Shown: positions 53,952 through 64,000, counted from the stretch's first letter. The stretch is DNA of 64,000 nt from Pirellulales bacterium (GCA_019636335.1 JAHBXR010000023.1:1-64000); one strand, 5' to 3'. Numbers and translations: made by a program. The notes: generated from the letters alone by a model not told the origin.

Positions 53952-54817
53952 GCCGCGCCCTCCCGCGATGGGATCGCGTCGCGCGCGGGGGCCCCGCCGT
54001 GGCCCGATTCGCCCAGCAGCGAGATGCCCAGCGCGAGCACGAGCAGCACGAAGCTCGCCAAGGTGAGGTAGGCCGTCTTGCGCCCGGTGCGCGCCGGCTT
54101 GTAGAAGGTGTTGAAGACCGTCACCGCCACGAGCCAACCGACCAGCACCAGCGAGCTGACGATGACCGGGTCGTTCCACGGAACGTATTCGGCCTGCTTG
54201 CTGTGATTCACCACATTCAGGACCGCGCCAGATAAGACCCCCAGCCCCAAGAGTATCACGGCCAGGCCGATGGAACGGCCGTTCATGCGCTGTAGCCATT
54301 CGAGGCTGGGCAATTGAAAGCGTCGCGTGGGGGGTAGCTTGTGCTTCAGACGATAGGCTCCCACCAAATACATCACACCGGTGACAAAGCCCACGATCAG
54401 CGTCACCGTGCCCAGCAGTAACAACACCCCGTGCAGCGAGCCCCACACCAGTGAGGCCCGAGTCTCGGGAAACGGGTGCCGATCGGCCACATAGGCGGCA
54501 ATGCCTATCAAGGCCAGAACCACCGGCAACAAAAAGAGCCCTAACGGGGCGCGGGGATGGTAGTACATCAGGTATAGATAGAGCACGACCAGCAGCCACG
54601 CGGCGACGAGATACCAGTCGAACTCGCTCGACAGCGGCACGGCGGTCTGTGCGGCGCGTTGGGCGAGAAAGATCGTTTGCGCCAGCAGGCCCGCCCCGGC
54701 GAACGCGACCATCGCCGCGCCGCGCAGACCGCTACGCAGGAAGAGCCGCGTGACCTCGAGCGCGAGGGCGACCGAGTAACTGGCCGCGAAGCAGATGATC
54801 TGGATTTGCCAACTCAT
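53948..54817 (-). CDS. HemX/CcsA-like cytochrome c assembly family membrane protein
   Basis: The 289-residue protein has about eight membrane helices (for example YLVAAWLLVVLYLYLMYYH-like WYLVAAWLLVVLYLYLMY, GVLLLLGTVTLIVGFVTGVM, VSSLVLVGWLVAVTVFNTFY). It resembles the CcsA/HemX group. HemX of Bacillus stabilises or limits HemA, and the 4-base overlap with hemA here fits that. A role in haem or cytochrome c handling is inferred. No WWD haem-binding motif of the full CcsA is obvious. The sigma-54 activator gene ends just downstream of the window side at 54824, six bases from this gene's start. Confidence 0.82.
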   Translation of the reverse strand: MSWQIQIICFAASYSVALALEVTRLFLRSGLRGAAMVAFAGAGLLAQTIFLAQRAAQTAVPLSSEFDWYLVAAWLLVVLYLYLMYYHPRAPLGLFLLPVVLALIGIAAYVADRHPFPETRASLVWGSLHGVLLLLGTVTLIVGFVTGVMYLVGAYRLKHKLPPTRRFQLPSLEWLQRMNGRSIGLAVILLGLGVLSGAVLNVVNHSKQAEYVPWNDPVIVSSLVLVGWLVAVTVFNTFYKPARTGRKTAYLTLASFVLLVLALGISLLGESGHGGAPARDAIPSREGAA

Positions 54818-54823
54818 GGCCTC

Positions 54824-55930
54824 TTAGCGTGCCCGGGCGGGGGCGGGCACTTCTTCGACCTCGTTGTCGGCATCCAGGCCATATTCTTTCAGCTTCTTGT
54901 GCAGCGTATTGCGATTGATGCCCAGCTTGGCCGCGGCCTTGATCTGCACGTTGTCGCACACGGTCATCACCTGGGCGATTAACTCGCGTTCGACGCGATT
55001 GACGATCTTGGCGTGCAGGTTGTCCTCGTGCGGGCCGGCATTCGCCACTCCCTGCTGCACGACCTCGTAGGTGAGCGTTTCCAAGTCGACCGGACGCGAG
55101 CGGAATACGCTGCGCTGCTCGCGCCCCAACACGCTGGGGGGTAGGAGATCGGTCGTCAGCTCGTCCCCCACCGCCAGCACGACCGCCCGCTCGATGTAGT
55201 TCTGCAACTCGCGGACATTGCCGGGCCAGTGGTAGTCCTGTAAGGCCTCGAGCGCCTCGCGTTCGATGTGGACGACGTAGCGGTCGTTTTCTTCATTGTA
55301 ATAATTGAGGAAGTGGACGACCAACTCGGGTATATCCTCACGCCGCTCGCGCAGCGGGGGGAGATAGACCGGCACGACGTTCAAGCGATAGTAGAGATCC
55401 TCGCGAAAGCGGTCGGCCTCGACCTCGTCGCGCAGATCGCGATTGCTGGCGGCGATGACCCGGGTATCGACGCGGATCGTCTGCGTGTCTCCCACGCGTT
55501 CGAACTCGCGCTCCTGCAGGACGCGGAGCAACTTGACCTGCAGCTTGGGAGTGGTGGAGTTGATCTCGTCGAGAAACACGGTGCCGGTGTGGGCCGCCTC
55601 GAAGCGTCCCGTGCGATTGTCGATGGCGCCGGTGAACGAGCCACGCACATGGCCGAAGAGCTCGCTCTCGAGCAGGCTTTCGGTAAGGGCGCCGCAGTTG
55701 ACGCGGACGAAGGGGCCGTTGCCGCGAGGACTGAGTTGGTGGACAGCCTTGGCGATCAGTTCCTTGCCGGTGCCGGTTTCGCCCAACAGCAAGACCGACG
55801 TCTTCGAGCGCGCCACTTGCCGGGTCAATTTGTAGACCCGCTGCATGGCTTCGCCATTGCCGATGATGCCAGGGATGGGTGGACCGGATTCGTTCACGTG
55901 ATAGGATCGCAGACTGCGGCTGCTACTCAT
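54824..55930 (-). CDS. Sigma-54-dependent transcriptional activator lacking a receiver domain
   Basis: The 368-residue protein is a bacterial enhancer-binding protein. It starts with a short N-terminal segment (MSSSRSLRSYHVN) and goes straight into the AAA+ domain: Walker A LLGETGTGKELIAKAVH, the sigma-54 contact loop GSFTGA (the usual form is GAFTGA), Walker B VFLDEINS, and RRLNVV-like YYRLNVVPVYLPPLRERRED. It ends with a Fis-type helix-turn-helix (NVQIKAAAKLGINRNTLHKK). There is no receiver, GAF or PAS domain, so it would be regulated by its level or by another protein. It lies 6 bases upstream of the hemX-hemA pair. The start at 55930 is an ATG 89 bases from the HEAT protein gene. Confidence 0.9.
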   Translation of the reverse strand: MSSSRSLRSYHVNESGPPIPGIIGNGEAMQRVYKLTRQVARSKTSVLLLGETGTGKELIAKAVHQLSPRGNGPFVRVNCGALTESLLESELFGHVRGSFTGAIDNRTGRFEAAHTGTVFLDEINSTTPKLQVKLLRVLQEREFERVGDTQTIRVDTRVIAASNRDLRDEVEADRFREDLYYRLNVVPVYLPPLRERREDIPELVVHFLNYYNEENDRYVVHIEREALEALQDYHWPGNVRELQNYIERAVVLAVGDELTTDLLPPSVLGREQRSVFRSRPVDLETLTYEVVQQGVANAGPHEDNLHAKIVNRVERELIAQVMTVCDNVQIKAAAKLGINRNTLHKKLKEYGLDADNEVEEVPAPARAR

Positions 55931-56019
55931 CGGTCGACACTCGGACGTTGCGCGGCGAGTTGTCGGCGGGGGGTAGTAAGTTGAATTCAGGTTGGCGGTC
56001 TCGCGACCGGGCACAGCCG

Positions 56020-58476
56020 CTACGGGATGGCGACGGGCTCGGGCGCAGGGGTTTCTCGATCGGCGTGAGGCGCGGTGGGTTCGGCGGTCGCCACGCGAGC
56101 TTCCATACAGTCGAGGATCGTGCCCAGCACCTCGCGGACCTGGGCGTCTCCTCCTTCGTGTCCGTGGTATTCGTCGTATTGCAGCAGGATCTCGGCGGAC
56201 GTCAAACGGGTTCCATTTCGTCCGATGCTCTCGCAGAAGGCTCGTGCGGCAGCTTGCCGCAACTCGATCGTCGTGCCCCCTCGACTGGCCATCTGGACCA
56301 GCCCCTGTTGTGACGAGGGGGTCACGTAACGCGAGAGGACTTTCATCGCCGAGGCGGCCAAAGCCGGGTTGTCGAGCGCCGCATGCAAAGCGGGCTCGAC
56401 ATAAGTCAGATCGAATACGTGCCCCTTCTCGCTCGTCAGGCGGTCGAGCCATCCCAAGGCGCCCGCCGCCTGTCGATCGCGTACCTGCTGACCAGGCAAC
56501 TCGGCGCGCGAACGAGCGAGCAGGTCGGCCAACTGGAACTCGAGCGCCGTGACATCGCGCGGACGTACGATCGAGATGGCACGCGGATCGCGCCGCACGA
56601 GCCGTTCGGCCCGCGGCATCGACTCGCTCGAGGCGTAGACCGCGACCGGGATGCGGGCCGTCCGGGTGTCTTTGCGCAACTGGTCGAGCAGATCAACGGC
56701 GGTATTGTCGTAGAGCGTGGCCGAGATCAGGATCAGCTCGCAATCGGTCGAGTCGGCGGCAAGGTTGAACAACTCTCGACCATCGACCGACGAGAGCGCC
56801 AAGTACCCCATATCATTGAGCATGCCGGCAATCGAGCGACCCACATCGCCGCGCGAATCGGCCACGAGCGCCACCGGCCTGCCCGTCGTGGCAAGAAAGC
56901 GAGCAAGCGCCTCGGGGACGAAGCTATCTCCCATGAATCTGCGCGAGGGGGCCAGCTTGAGCACGGCATCGAGTGCCGCGTAACGCAATCGCGGATCGGA
57001 ATGACGCAAGGCCCTCACGAGCGGCGCCGGTCGCGCGCCGACGGGATCGAGCACGTCGGCCGTGGCGATCTCGCCCAGCAGTCGAGCCGCCGCCGTCGCG
57101 GAGCTGACGTCTCCTTCGGCAGGAACGTGGGCCAGCAGATCGACCAGGGCAGCGACGCCCAGTTCCTTCACGGCGTCGATGGCCGCCGCGGGCAGCGGTT
57201 GATCGAATCCCACGCGATTCCCGGCGGCGGTGAGCTTCGTCTCGAGATAAAGCCGGCGGATCGTGCGGTCATGCGGGGCGATGCCAAACGCACGAGCGGC
57301 CAGATCGGCCGCGACGTCGAGTTCCTCTTGTCGGGCGGAGACCCGTTCCTCGACGAGCCCCGGTTTCTCGGCGTCCCAGCGCCAGACGTTGAGCGGCACG
57401 TCGGTGACGGGCTCTTGCAGCGAGAGGACGACGCGGAGCAGTTGCCGCGCACGATCGGCGAGTTGGTCTGCCACGGCGGCGGGTGCCGGCGGCGAAACGC
57501 CCAACAGGGCCAGGCTCGTCCCGGCCGAGCGGCGCACCGCCGGATCGGTCGCGGGATCGACGGCCAAGGCCAACAGGACCGCCAGAGGATCTTGTGGCTC
57601 GACCTTCATGTTCGGTTCGGCGGCCAACAGGCGACCCACTACCTCGACCCCTTGCGCCGCGAGTGTCGCGTTACCCGATTCGGCCGCCGCGAGGGTCGGG
57701 GCCAGGGCGGCTTCTCCGATCGCCACGAGTGCCGTGCGCAGGGCTTCGTGTTCGGCCTCGCGCGCGGGGTCGGCCAATCCCTCGATGACCAGCACGGCCG
57801 CCGCCTCGCCACCGGCACGCAAGGTGCGCATCGCGGCGCGACGCTGGGAACGATCGGGTTGCGAAAGCGCTGCGATCGCCGCACTCAAACGTTGAGGATC
57901 GCGAGCCAATCGGTCGGCCGCGGCCGTGACCCGGGCCGAGAACTCGCCCCCCATCGGCTGCAACTCGACCTGTCGCGCCAGGCGTAACAAGACGCCCGAG
58001 CCGAACTCTTCGGCCAGCGTGGTGAGTTGGGCGTCGTCGAGCGGCTCGGCAGCGAGTCGGGTCAGCAAGGGCCGCGCGGCGGGGGCTTTCTTCAAATCGA
58101 TAAGGACGTTGACGGCCCGCAGCAATTGAGACGGCGTCGTGGGGTTCGTTTCGAGCAAGGCCACGACATCCGAATCATTCGCCAGGGCAGCGGCTGCTTC
58201 GTCGTAGTTGATCGCTGGCGCGGCAGCGGGGGCAGGCGTGGCAAGCGGCGTTTCGGGAGCAGCGGGGTCCGCCGGGGCGGGCGCCGCCGGATCGGCAAAG
58301 GGATCGACGTCGTCCTGAGCGTTGACGATCGTGCTCATCGCGGCAAATGCCACGACGACGACCATCCAGCACAACGCCCGAACCGGCAACTTTCTTTCCG
58401 CTTGCTCGTCACGGCCAGGCATTACTCCCGCCAAAAGAGCAGGGCCAGTCGTGGGCATGGTGTTTTGGATGGGCAT
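56020..58476 (-). CDS. Exported HEAT-repeat protein with a degenerate receiver domain
   Basis: The 818-residue protein has an N-terminal hydrophobic segment (VRALCWMVVVVAFAAMSTIV, about 32-51) ending in NAQDD, so export is likely. An Ala/Pro linker and HEAT-like helices follow (about 90-520). Residues about 533-653 read as a receiver domain: RPVALVADSRGDVGRSIAGM, LILISATLYDNTAVDLL, and PVAVYASSESM. The phosphoacceptor is Ser585, and the conserved Lys-Pro is Arg638-Pro639. HEAT-like sequence resumes to the end. GGAG lies seven bases before the ATG at 58476, so I keep this start. The receiver on an exported protein is unusual. Confidence 0.75.
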   Translation of the reverse strand: MPIQNTMPTTGPALLAGVMPGRDEQAERKLPVRALCWMVVVVAFAAMSTIVNAQDDVDPFADPAAPAPADPAAPETPLATPAPAAAPAINYDEAAAALANDSDVVALLETNPTTPSQLLRAVNVLIDLKKAPAARPLLTRLAAEPLDDAQLTTLAEEFGSGVLLRLARQVELQPMGGEFSARVTAAADRLARDPQRLSAAIAALSQPDRSQRRAAMRTLRAGGEAAAVLVIEGLADPAREAEHEALRTALVAIGEAALAPTLAAAESGNATLAAQGVEVVGRLLAAEPNMKVEPQDPLAVLLALAVDPATDPAVRRSAGTSLALLGVSPPAPAAVADQLADRARQLLRVVLSLQEPVTDVPLNVWRWDAEKPGLVEERVSARQEELDVAADLAARAFGIAPHDRTIRRLYLETKLTAAGNRVGFDQPLPAAAIDAVKELGVAALVDLLAHVPAEGDVSSATAAARLLGEIATADVLDPVGARPAPLVRALRHSDPRLRYAALDAVLKLAPSRRFMGDSFVPEALARFLATTGRPVALVADSRGDVGRSIAGMLNDMGYLALSSVDGRELFNLAADSTDCELILISATLYDNTAVDLLDQLRKDTRTARIPVAVYASSESMPRAERLVRRDPRAISIVRPRDVTALEFQLADLLARSRAELPGQQVRDRQAAGALGWLDRLTSEKGHVFDLTYVEPALHAALDNPALAASAMKVLSRYVTPSSQQGLVQMASRGGTTIELRQAAARAFCESIGRNGTRLTSAEILLQYDEYHGHEGGDAQVREVLGTILDCMEARVATAEPTAPHADRETPAPEPVAIP

Positions 58477-58565
58477 AGGAATGCTCCGCGTGGCCTCTTC
58501 TCATCTCCTCGATCTCGCGCGTCTCTGTGTACAAGCGCGCGAAACCGGCTCCCCAGGGCGAAGGA

Positions 58566-59996
58566 CTACTTCGCTCCCGCCGTAGCGGGCTGCGCCGACG
58601 ACGGCTCGCTCGCTTCGTCGAGCGACAACCGCTGGCGCCAAATGCTAATCTGTCGATCGACTTCCGCCGGGGCCGTCGAGCCGTAGCTCGTAAAGGCGGC
58701 CACGGCCTGCTTCGGCCCCAGGACCTTGTAAACGTGTTCGTCGAGCAGTTCGTGCGCCTGGCGAAACTCTTCGACGGGTAGCTCGGCGAGCGCCACGCCT
58801 CGATCGAGCGCCTTGCGCACCAGGTTGCCGCACAGGTGGTGGGCCGTGCGCTGCGGCACCCCCAGGCGAATCAGGTGCTCCATCAAGGTCGTCGCATCGA
58901 GGTGCCCCCGGTCGAGCCCCGCGGCGATCGACTCGCGGTTCAACTGGGCGCCAGCCACGAGGGGCGCGGCCAGTTCGAGGCAAGCCCGCACGGTGTCGAA
59001 GGAGTCGAACAGCGGCTCCTTGTCCTCTTGCAGGTCGCGGTTGTAGGCCAGCGGCAGCCCCTTCACCAGCACCAGCAGGGTCTGGAGATTCCCGATCACG
59101 CGAGCCGAGCGACCGCGCGTCAACTCCAGCACGTCGGGATTCACCTTCTGCGGCATGATCGACGAGCCGGTGCAGAACGCCTGGGGCAACTTCAAGAAGC
59201 CAAACTCGGTGGTGGACCACAGGATCCACTCCTCGGCCCAGGTGCTGAGGTGGGCGGCAATCACCGTGCAGGCGAAGGCGAATTCGAGGGCAAAGTCGCG
59301 ATCGCTCGAGGCGTCGATGCTGTTGGCGGCCAACGACTCGAACCCCAGCTCGCGCTGTACGAACTCGCGATCGATGGGCAACGTCGTCCCCGCCAGGGCG
59401 GCAGTGCCCAGCGTGAGCATGCCGGCCGAGCGGCGGACATTGGCCAGACGCACGCGGTCGCGCTCGAACTTTTCGCAATAGGCGAGCCAGTAGTGGGGCG
59501 CCAGAACCGGCTGAGCCCTTTGCATGTGCGTATAGCCGGGCAGGATCACGTCGCGATCCGCGGCACAGCGGCCGACGAAGGCACGCTGCAACTCGCCAAG
59601 CAATTGGTCCAGCTCATCGACCGCGGCACGGACCCACAGTCGCAGGTCGGTGGTGACCTGGTCGTTGCGGCTGCGCGCGGTGTGTAGCTTGCGGCCGACG
59701 TCGCCGAGACGCTCGACCAGTGCCCGTTCGATATGCATGTGAATGTCTTCCAGTTCCGTGCGGAACGGGAAGTCGCCGCGATCGATTTCGGCGGCAATTT
59801 CAGTCAGGCCGGCGTCGATCTGTGCAAACTCTTCCGACGTGAGCAATCCGACCTGGGCCAACATCTTGGCGTGGGCCCGATTGCAGGTGATGTCCTGCGC
59901 GTAGAGCCGCCGGTCGAAGCTGATGCTCTCGCTGAAGGCTTCGACTCGTTGGTCGGTCGCCTGCTGAAAGACTCCACCCCAAGGTTTCTTTGCCAC
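58566..59996 (-). CDS. argH: Argininosuccinate lyase
   Basis: The 476-residue ArgH splits argininosuccinate into arginine and fumarate, the last step of arginine synthesis. It belongs to the fumarase/aspartase superfamily: [33 protein letters not shown] and the signature [16 protein letters not shown]. The family's C-terminal [14 protein letters not shown] is present. It starts with GTG at 59996; AGGAGGT is 14 bases upstream. carB is divergent 575 bases away, so two arginine-related genes face each other. Confidence 0.95.
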   Translation of the reverse strand: MAKKPWGGVFQQATDQRVEAFSESISFDRRLYAQDITCNRAHAKMLAQVGLLTSEEFAQIDAGLTEIAAEIDRGDFPFRTELEDIHMHIERALVERLGDVGRKLHTARSRNDQVTTDLRLWVRAAVDELDQLLGELQRAFVGRCAADRDVILPGYTHMQRAQPVLAPHYWLAYCEKFERDRVRLANVRRSAGMLTLGTAALAGTTLPIDREFVQRELGFESLAANSIDASSDRDFALEFAFACTVIAAHLSTWAEEWILWSTTEFGFLKLPQAFCTGSSIMPQKVNPDVLELTRGRSARVIGNLQTLLVLVKGLPLAYNRDLQEDKEPLFDSFDTVRACLELAAPLVAGAQLNRESIAAGLDRGHLDATTLMEHLIRLGVPQRTAHHLCGNLVRKALDRGVALAELPVEEFRQAHELLDEHVYKVLGPKQAVAAFTSYGSTAPAEVDRQISIWRQRLSLDEASEPSSAQPATAGAK

Positions 59997-60049
59997 GGCC
60001 TTGTTCGACTACCTCCTGGGCAGAGTGCGGAATCATCGCCAACTAATTT

Positions 60050-60078
60050 AAGCTAAATGGCTTACGTCGAAGTGTCAA
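60050..60078 (-). promoter_or_regulatory. Candidate promoter of argH
   Basis: On the minus strand a perfect TTGACA (60073-60078) is followed after 17 bases by TAGCTT (60050-60055), a weak -10. The leader to the GTG at 59996 would be about 50 bases with an AGGAGGT at 60011-60017. Confidence 0.45.
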
Positions 60079-60570
60079 CTCGTCAGAACGGGCGATGTGC
60101 AGACGATTGCCTAGATTCTTAGCACGAACTTCTGCCTTTCCGCCAGGGCCCACGCGGCTGCAAACCGGCCTTGCCGTGCGGTTTGCGCCGGCGGTGGAAC
60201 AGCCACGCGAGATCGCAACCCCAGGCATGGCCGCCAATACCATGTCGCCCGAACTTGGCGACGAATTGAACGCCGTGCGGATCGTGCGGTTTATGACCTT
60301 GCTGGGGGAGCAGGTCTTCCCAGTCGCGCGGGGCCGAACGACGCGGCTGGCGGCAAGGGCGGAGCGGGGGTCGGGCGAGTTCCCAGGAGGATCGCGCGGC
60401 GACCCGCCATGGCCCCCGCAGAGCTTGCCGAATCGCAAGACACGACCTTGCGGCGCGAAGCGGTTCGGTCCTTGTGTGGGACATCGCACAAATGCTAATC
60501 TCGGTGAATTTTACTGACCGCCACCGGGCTCGCCTTGCGCCAGCTCATTCCGTCGAGAAGGGAAGTCTCC
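60079..60570 (-). other. Divergent intergenic region between argH and carB
   Basis: About 490 bases. Three overlapping frames are open for more than 120 codons. The minus frame 60119-60484 reads GVQFVAKFGRHGIGGHAWGC near its end, which looks more like protein than its competitors, but no family is known and both strands are open. It could hold a small gene or control region (arginine or pyrimidine synthesis). I do not call it a gene. Confidence 0.3.
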
Positions 60571-63500
60571 GTGCCGCGCCGCGACGACCTGCATAAGATC
60601 CTCATCATCGGCTCCGGGCCCATCGTGATTGGCCAGGCGTGCGAGTTCGATTATTCGGGCACGCAGGCCTGCAAGGCTTTGCGTGAGGAGGGATACGAGG
60701 TGGTGCTGGTGAACTCGAATCCGGCCACGATCATGACCGATCCCGAGACCGCCGACCGCACCTACATCGAGCCCTTGACCTGGGAGATAGTCGCCAAGGT
60801 GATCGAGATCGAGCGTCCCGACGCGGTGCTGCCCACGCTGGGGGGGCAGACGGGCTTGAACCTGGCGATGGACCTGGCCCGGCACGGGGTACTCGAGAAG
60901 TACGGCGTCGAGATGATCGGCGCGCGCCCCGATGTGATCGCCAAGGCCGAAGAGCGGGCCCAGTTCAAAGTGGCGATGGAGAAGATCGGCCTCGAGGTCT
61001 GCCGCGGCGAGACGGTCCAGACGCTGGAAGAAGCGCGCCGCGTCGTGCAGATGACCGGGCTGCCCGCGGTCGTGCGTCCCAGCTTCACGATGGGGGGGAG
61101 CGGTTCGAGCATCGCCTACAACCGCGACGAGTTCGAAATGCTCGTCAGCCGCGGGCTGGCCGCGTCCCCCATCAGCGAGGTGCTGATCGAAGAGTCGATC
61201 CTCGGCTGGAAAGAATACGAGATGGAGGTGATGCGCGACGTCGACGACAACGTCGTCATCATCTGCTCGATCGAGAACTTCGACCCGATGGGCATTCACA
61301 CCGGCGACTCGATCACGGTCGCGCCGGCGCAAACCCTGACCGACAAGGAATACCAGCGGATGCGCGACGCCTCGCTCGCGGTGATTCGCGAGATCGGTGT
61401 CGAGACGGGGGGCTCGAACATCCAGTTCGCCATCGATCCCCGCTCGGGGCGGATGATCGTCATCGAGATGAACCCCCGCGTAAGTCGTTCGAGCGCCCTC
61501 GCCTCGAAGGCCACCGGGTTCCCCATCGCCAAGATCGCCGCCAAGCTGGCCGTGGGCTATCGCCTGCACGAGCTGCCGAATGACATTACCCGCGAGACGA
61601 TGGCCTGCTTCGAGCCGACCATCGATTACGTGGTGACGAAGATTCCGCGTTTCGCCTTCGAGAAGTTCCCCGAGGCCGACGCCACGCTGACCACGCAGAT
61701 GAAAAGCGTCGGCGAGACGATGGCGATCGGGCGGACGTTCAAGGAGTCGTTCCAGAAAGCGCTTCGCGGACTCGAAGTCGGCAGCTTCGGCTTCGGCTGC
61801 GACGCCAAGGATCGCTGGGGGACGCCGCAGCAACCCGCCAAGGACGAGATTCGGGCCAAGCTCGCCTACGGCAACTCGGAACGGGTCTGGTATCTGCGCT
61901 ACGCCCTGCTGTCGGAGATGACGATCGAGGAGATTCACGATATTACGGGCATCGACCCGTGGTTCCTCGATAACCTGCAAGAGCTGGTCGAGATCGAACG
62001 CGAGCTGCGCGCCGTGCCGGCGCTCGAGCAGGTCGACACCGGCCTGTTGCGACGCGCCAAGCAGTCGGGCTTCGCCGATCGGCAGTTGGCGACGATCTGG
62101 AACTCCACGGAAATGGATGTCCGCGCCGAGCGCAAGCGCCGCGGCATCGTGGCGACCTTCAAATCGGTCGATACCTGTGCGGCGGAATTCGAAGCCTATA
62201 CGCCGTACTTCTACTCAACCTACGAAATCGAGGACGAGACCCCCGCCAAGCAAGCGGGCGTTCGCCGCATCGTGATTCTGGGGGGCGGCCCCAATCGCAT
62301 CGGACAGGGCATCGAGTTCGATTACTGCTGCTGTCACGCGAGCTTCGCGCTGCGCGAGCTGGGCATCGAATCGATCATGGTCAACTCGAACCCCGAAACG
62401 GTCAGCACCGACTACGACACGAGCGACCTACTCTTCTTCGAACCGCTGACGACCGAAGACGTGCTCAACATTTGCGACCGCGTGCAGCCCGACGGCGTGA
62501 TCGTGCAGTTCGGCGGACAGACGCCGCTGAATCTGGCTCGGGCGCTGTCGACGGCGGGCGTGCCGATCATCGGCACGAGCGTCGACACGATCGAAGACGC
62601 CGAAGACCGCGAGAAGTTTGCCCGCCTGCTCCAACGGCTCGATTTGAAGCAGCCGGCCAACGGCATTGCCCGCACGATGGCCGAGGCCCGCGCCCAGGCC
62701 GAGAAGATCGGCTTTCCGTCACTCGTGCGTCCCAGCTTCGTGCTCGGTGGCCGGGCGATGGAAATCTGCTACGACATGGCGCAGTTCGAGCGTTTCGTGG
62801 CCGAGGCGTTTGTCGTGGCCCAGGGCCAGCCGGTGCTGATCGACCGCTTCCTGGAAGACGCGATCGAAGTTGATGTCGACGCCATCTCGGACGGCCAGCG
62901 GGTGATCGTGGCCGGCATCATGGAGCACATCGAGGAGGCGGGCGTTCACTCGGGCGACTCGGCCTGTGCCCTGCCCCCCTACAGCCTGCCGATGCAGATC
63001 ATCGACGAGATTCGCGAAGCGACCCGCAAACTCGCGCTGCACATGCAGGTCAAGGGGCTGATGAACATCCAGTTCGCTATCAAGCGCGAAGAAGGGCTGC
63101 CCGTCGTCTACGTGCTGGAAGTGAATCCGCGCGCCAGCCGCACGGTGCCCTTCGTATCGAAGGCCATCGGCCTGCCGGTGGCCAAGGCGGCCGCCAAGGT
63201 GATGGCCGGCATCACGCTCGAGGAACAGGGACTCGAAAGCATGCCGATCCCGGCTCACTCGTCGGTCAAGGAAAGCGTCTTCCCCTTCGTCAAGTTCGCC
63301 GGCACCGACATCGTGCTGGGGCCCGAGATGAAGTCGACCGGCGAGGTGATGGGCACGAGCGACAAGTTCTCGATCGCCTTCGCCAAAAGCCAGCTCGCCG
63401 CCGGCGTCGTGCTGCCCGAAAAGGGAAACATCTTCATTAGCGTCGCCGCGCGCAACAAGTCGGGCGTGGTGGGGCTGGCCTCGAAGCTCGATTATCTGGG

Positions 63501-63825
63501 CTTCAACCTGATGGCCACCTCGGGGACGGCGCGGCTGCTGGAAGAGGCGAACATCAAGGTCCGCCGCGTGAAGAAGCTGCAAGAGGGGCATCCCAACCTG
63601 CTCGATCACCTGATCGACGGCGAGATCCAGCTCATCATCAACACGCCCAGCGGCAAAGGAGCCCGCACGGACGAAGGCCGCATCCGCGCGGCCGCCGTGA
63701 TGTACGGCGTGCCCTGCATCACCACGATGCAGGCGGCGGAAGTAGCCGTCCGCGCGATGGCCGCCCTGCGCGAGGAAGAAATGACCGTGCAATCGCTGCA
63801 AGATCGCTTCTGCGAGGCGCAATAA
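60571..63825 (+). CDS. carB: Carbamoyl-phosphate synthase large subunit
   Basis: The 1084-residue CarB makes carbamoyl phosphate for arginine and pyrimidines. It has two ATP-grasp halves, each with the PreATP domain ([20 protein letters not shown], and [19 protein letters not shown]). Substrate-binding parts such as [16 protein letters not shown] and [16 protein letters not shown] follow each. An oligomerisation helix region separates the halves and an MGS-like allosteric domain ends it (about 940-1084, [20 protein letters not shown]). Length is normal (about 1070). The GTG at 60571 has GAGAAGGGAAG upstream; a TTG at 60535 is less likely. carA is not in the window. Confidence 0.96.
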   Translation: MPRRDDLHKILIIGSGPIVIGQACEFDYSGTQACKALREEGYEVVLVNSNPATIMTDPETADRTYIEPLTWEIVAKVIEIERPDAVLPTLGGQTGLNLAMDLARHGVLEKYGVEMIGARPDVIAKAEERAQFKVAMEKIGLEVCRGETVQTLEEARRVVQMTGLPAVVRPSFTMGGSGSSIAYNRDEFEMLVSRGLAASPISEVLIEESILGWKEYEMEVMRDVDDNVVIICSIENFDPMGIHTGDSITVAPAQTLTDKEYQRMRDASLAVIREIGVETGGSNIQFAIDPRSGRMIVIEMNPRVSRSSALASKATGFPIAKIAAKLAVGYRLHELPNDITRETMACFEPTIDYVVTKIPRFAFEKFPEADATLTTQMKSVGETMAIGRTFKESFQKALRGLEVGSFGFGCDAKDRWGTPQQPAKDEIRAKLAYGNSERVWYLRYALLSEMTIEEIHDITGIDPWFLDNLQELVEIERELRAVPALEQVDTGLLRRAKQSGFADRQLATIWNSTEMDVRAERKRRGIVATFKSVDTCAAEFEAYTPYFYSTYEIEDETPAKQAGVRRIVILGGGPNRIGQGIEFDYCCCHASFALRELGIESIMVNSNPETVSTDYDTSDLLFFEPLTTEDVLNICDRVQPDGVIVQFGGQTPLNLARALSTAGVPIIGTSVDTIEDAEDREKFARLLQRLDLKQPANGIARTMAEARAQAEKIGFPSLVRPSFVLGGRAMEICYDMAQFERFVAEAFVVAQGQPVLIDRFLEDAIEVDVDAISDGQRVIVAGIMEHIEEAGVHSGDSACALPPYSLPMQIIDEIREATRKLALHMQVKGLMNIQFAIKREEGLPVVYVLEVNPRASRTVPFVSKAIGLPVAKAAAKVMAGITLEEQGLESMPIPAHSSVKESVFPFVKFAGTDIVLGPEMKSTGEVMGTSDKFSIAFAKSQLAAGVVLPEKGNIFISVAARNKSGVVGLASKLDYLGFNLMATSGTARLLEEANIKVRRVKKLQEGHPNLLDHLIDGEIQLIINTPSGKGARTDEGRIRAAAVMYGVPCITTMQAAEVAVRAMAALREEEMTVQSLQDRFCEAQ

Positions 63826-63889
63826 CTTGCGTCATAGCCGGTTCACTGCTCAATTCTGCATTGCGGGAGCGCTTCATGGGCTTTGTCCG

Positions 63890-64000
63890 TCAGGCCTGAC
63901 GAAGCTGACGTGCCAGCAAGGTCAGCGAAATCGGAACGGCGCAGGCACTGACGGCGGCTGCCAGAGCGGTAATCTCGGAAAGGTTCACGTTGAGCGATCC
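63890..64000 (-). CDS. C-terminal end of a membrane protein-like gene (5' end outside window)
   Basis: A minus-strand frame enters from the right edge and ends at a TGA at 63890-63892. The visible 36 residues, ending SLTLLARQLRQA, contain a hydrophobic helix-like stretch (ITALAAAVSACAVPISLTLL). It converges with carB, 64 bases from its stop. No family can be assigned from so short a piece. Confidence 0.4.
   Translation of the reverse strand, partial: GSLNVNLSEITALAAAVSACAVPISLTLLARQLRQA

Noticed and set aside
1-64000. tRNA, rRNA, CRISPR arrays and insertion sequences
   Set aside because: No cloverleaf end, spaced identical repeat array, or transposase frame was recognised by eye; a covariance search was not possible.

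Overview
The window looks like a chromosomal stretch of a high-GC member of the Planctomycetota (Pirellulales-like). The signs are a DUF1501 protein with a Tat-like leader, a DUF1559-type pseudopilin, an ECF sigma factor paired with a membrane Ser/Thr kinase, a very large FHA protein with an acidic tail, a GldA/GldFG/DUF4340 transporter operon, many secreted or membrane proteins without a recognised function, and lipid A synthesis (LpxK) showing an outer membrane. No rRNA, tRNA, CRISPR array or insertion sequence was recognised.

Layout. 1-1.6 kb: a cytosine-5 DNA methyltransferase overlapping a gene that runs off the window, probably a restriction-modification pair. 1.6-9 kb: DinG-type helicase, a zinc-ribbon membrane protein, a cysteine dioxygenase/sulfite oxidase pair for cysteine sulfur oxidation, DUF1501 and DUF3592-like proteins. 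9.3-19 kb: the FHA protein, a YyaL-type thioredoxin-domain protein, a PhyH dioxygenase next to a class III aminotransferase, a bestrophin channel with a one-base frameshift, and a ChrR-like cupin anti-sigma protein. 19.5-22.2 kb: a pilin-flavoured group (DUF1559 pseudopilin, coiled-coil membrane protein, receiver domain without its phosphoacceptor, Flp-like peptide). 22.5-27 kb: M48 peptidase with a small companion, membrane Ser/Thr kinase and ECF sigma factor. 27-34.6 kb: acyltransferase, 65-residue membrane protein with a Na+/solute symporter, two small genes, a possible deoxyhypusine-synthase-like protein, LpxK and an NAD-type isocitrate dehydrogenase.

34.7-37 kb is an accessory island of visibly lower GC. 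It has two related palindromic repeats, a third inverted repeat with 10-base tandem units, two small orphan genes, and a HigBA toxin-antitoxin module. The module has a clear promoter/operator, a frameshift in the toxin, and an extra 42-residue membrane peptide gene just after the antitoxin.

37-64 kb: altronate dehydratase family protein, a 1263-residue membrane protein with a huge Gln/Gly/Ser-rich tail, L-aspartate oxidase (NAD synthesis), the three-gene ABC transporter operon with a promoter and possible attenuator, ScpB followed by an almost purely Asp/Glu protein, HemX-HemA (haem synthesis) next to a receiver-less sigma-54 activator, an apparently exported HEAT-repeat protein containing a degenerate receiver domain, argininosuccinate lyase and carbamoyl-phosphate synthase large subunit (both arginine synthesis, divergent), and the 3' end of one more gene.

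The most noteworthy observations are the HigBA-plus-small-peptide module in its repeat-bounded island, two degenerate receiver domains (one apparently exported), the FHA protein with duplicated WWPFGR modules, and two one-base T-run deletions (bestrophin, HigB), which could be mutations or homopolymer sequencing errors.
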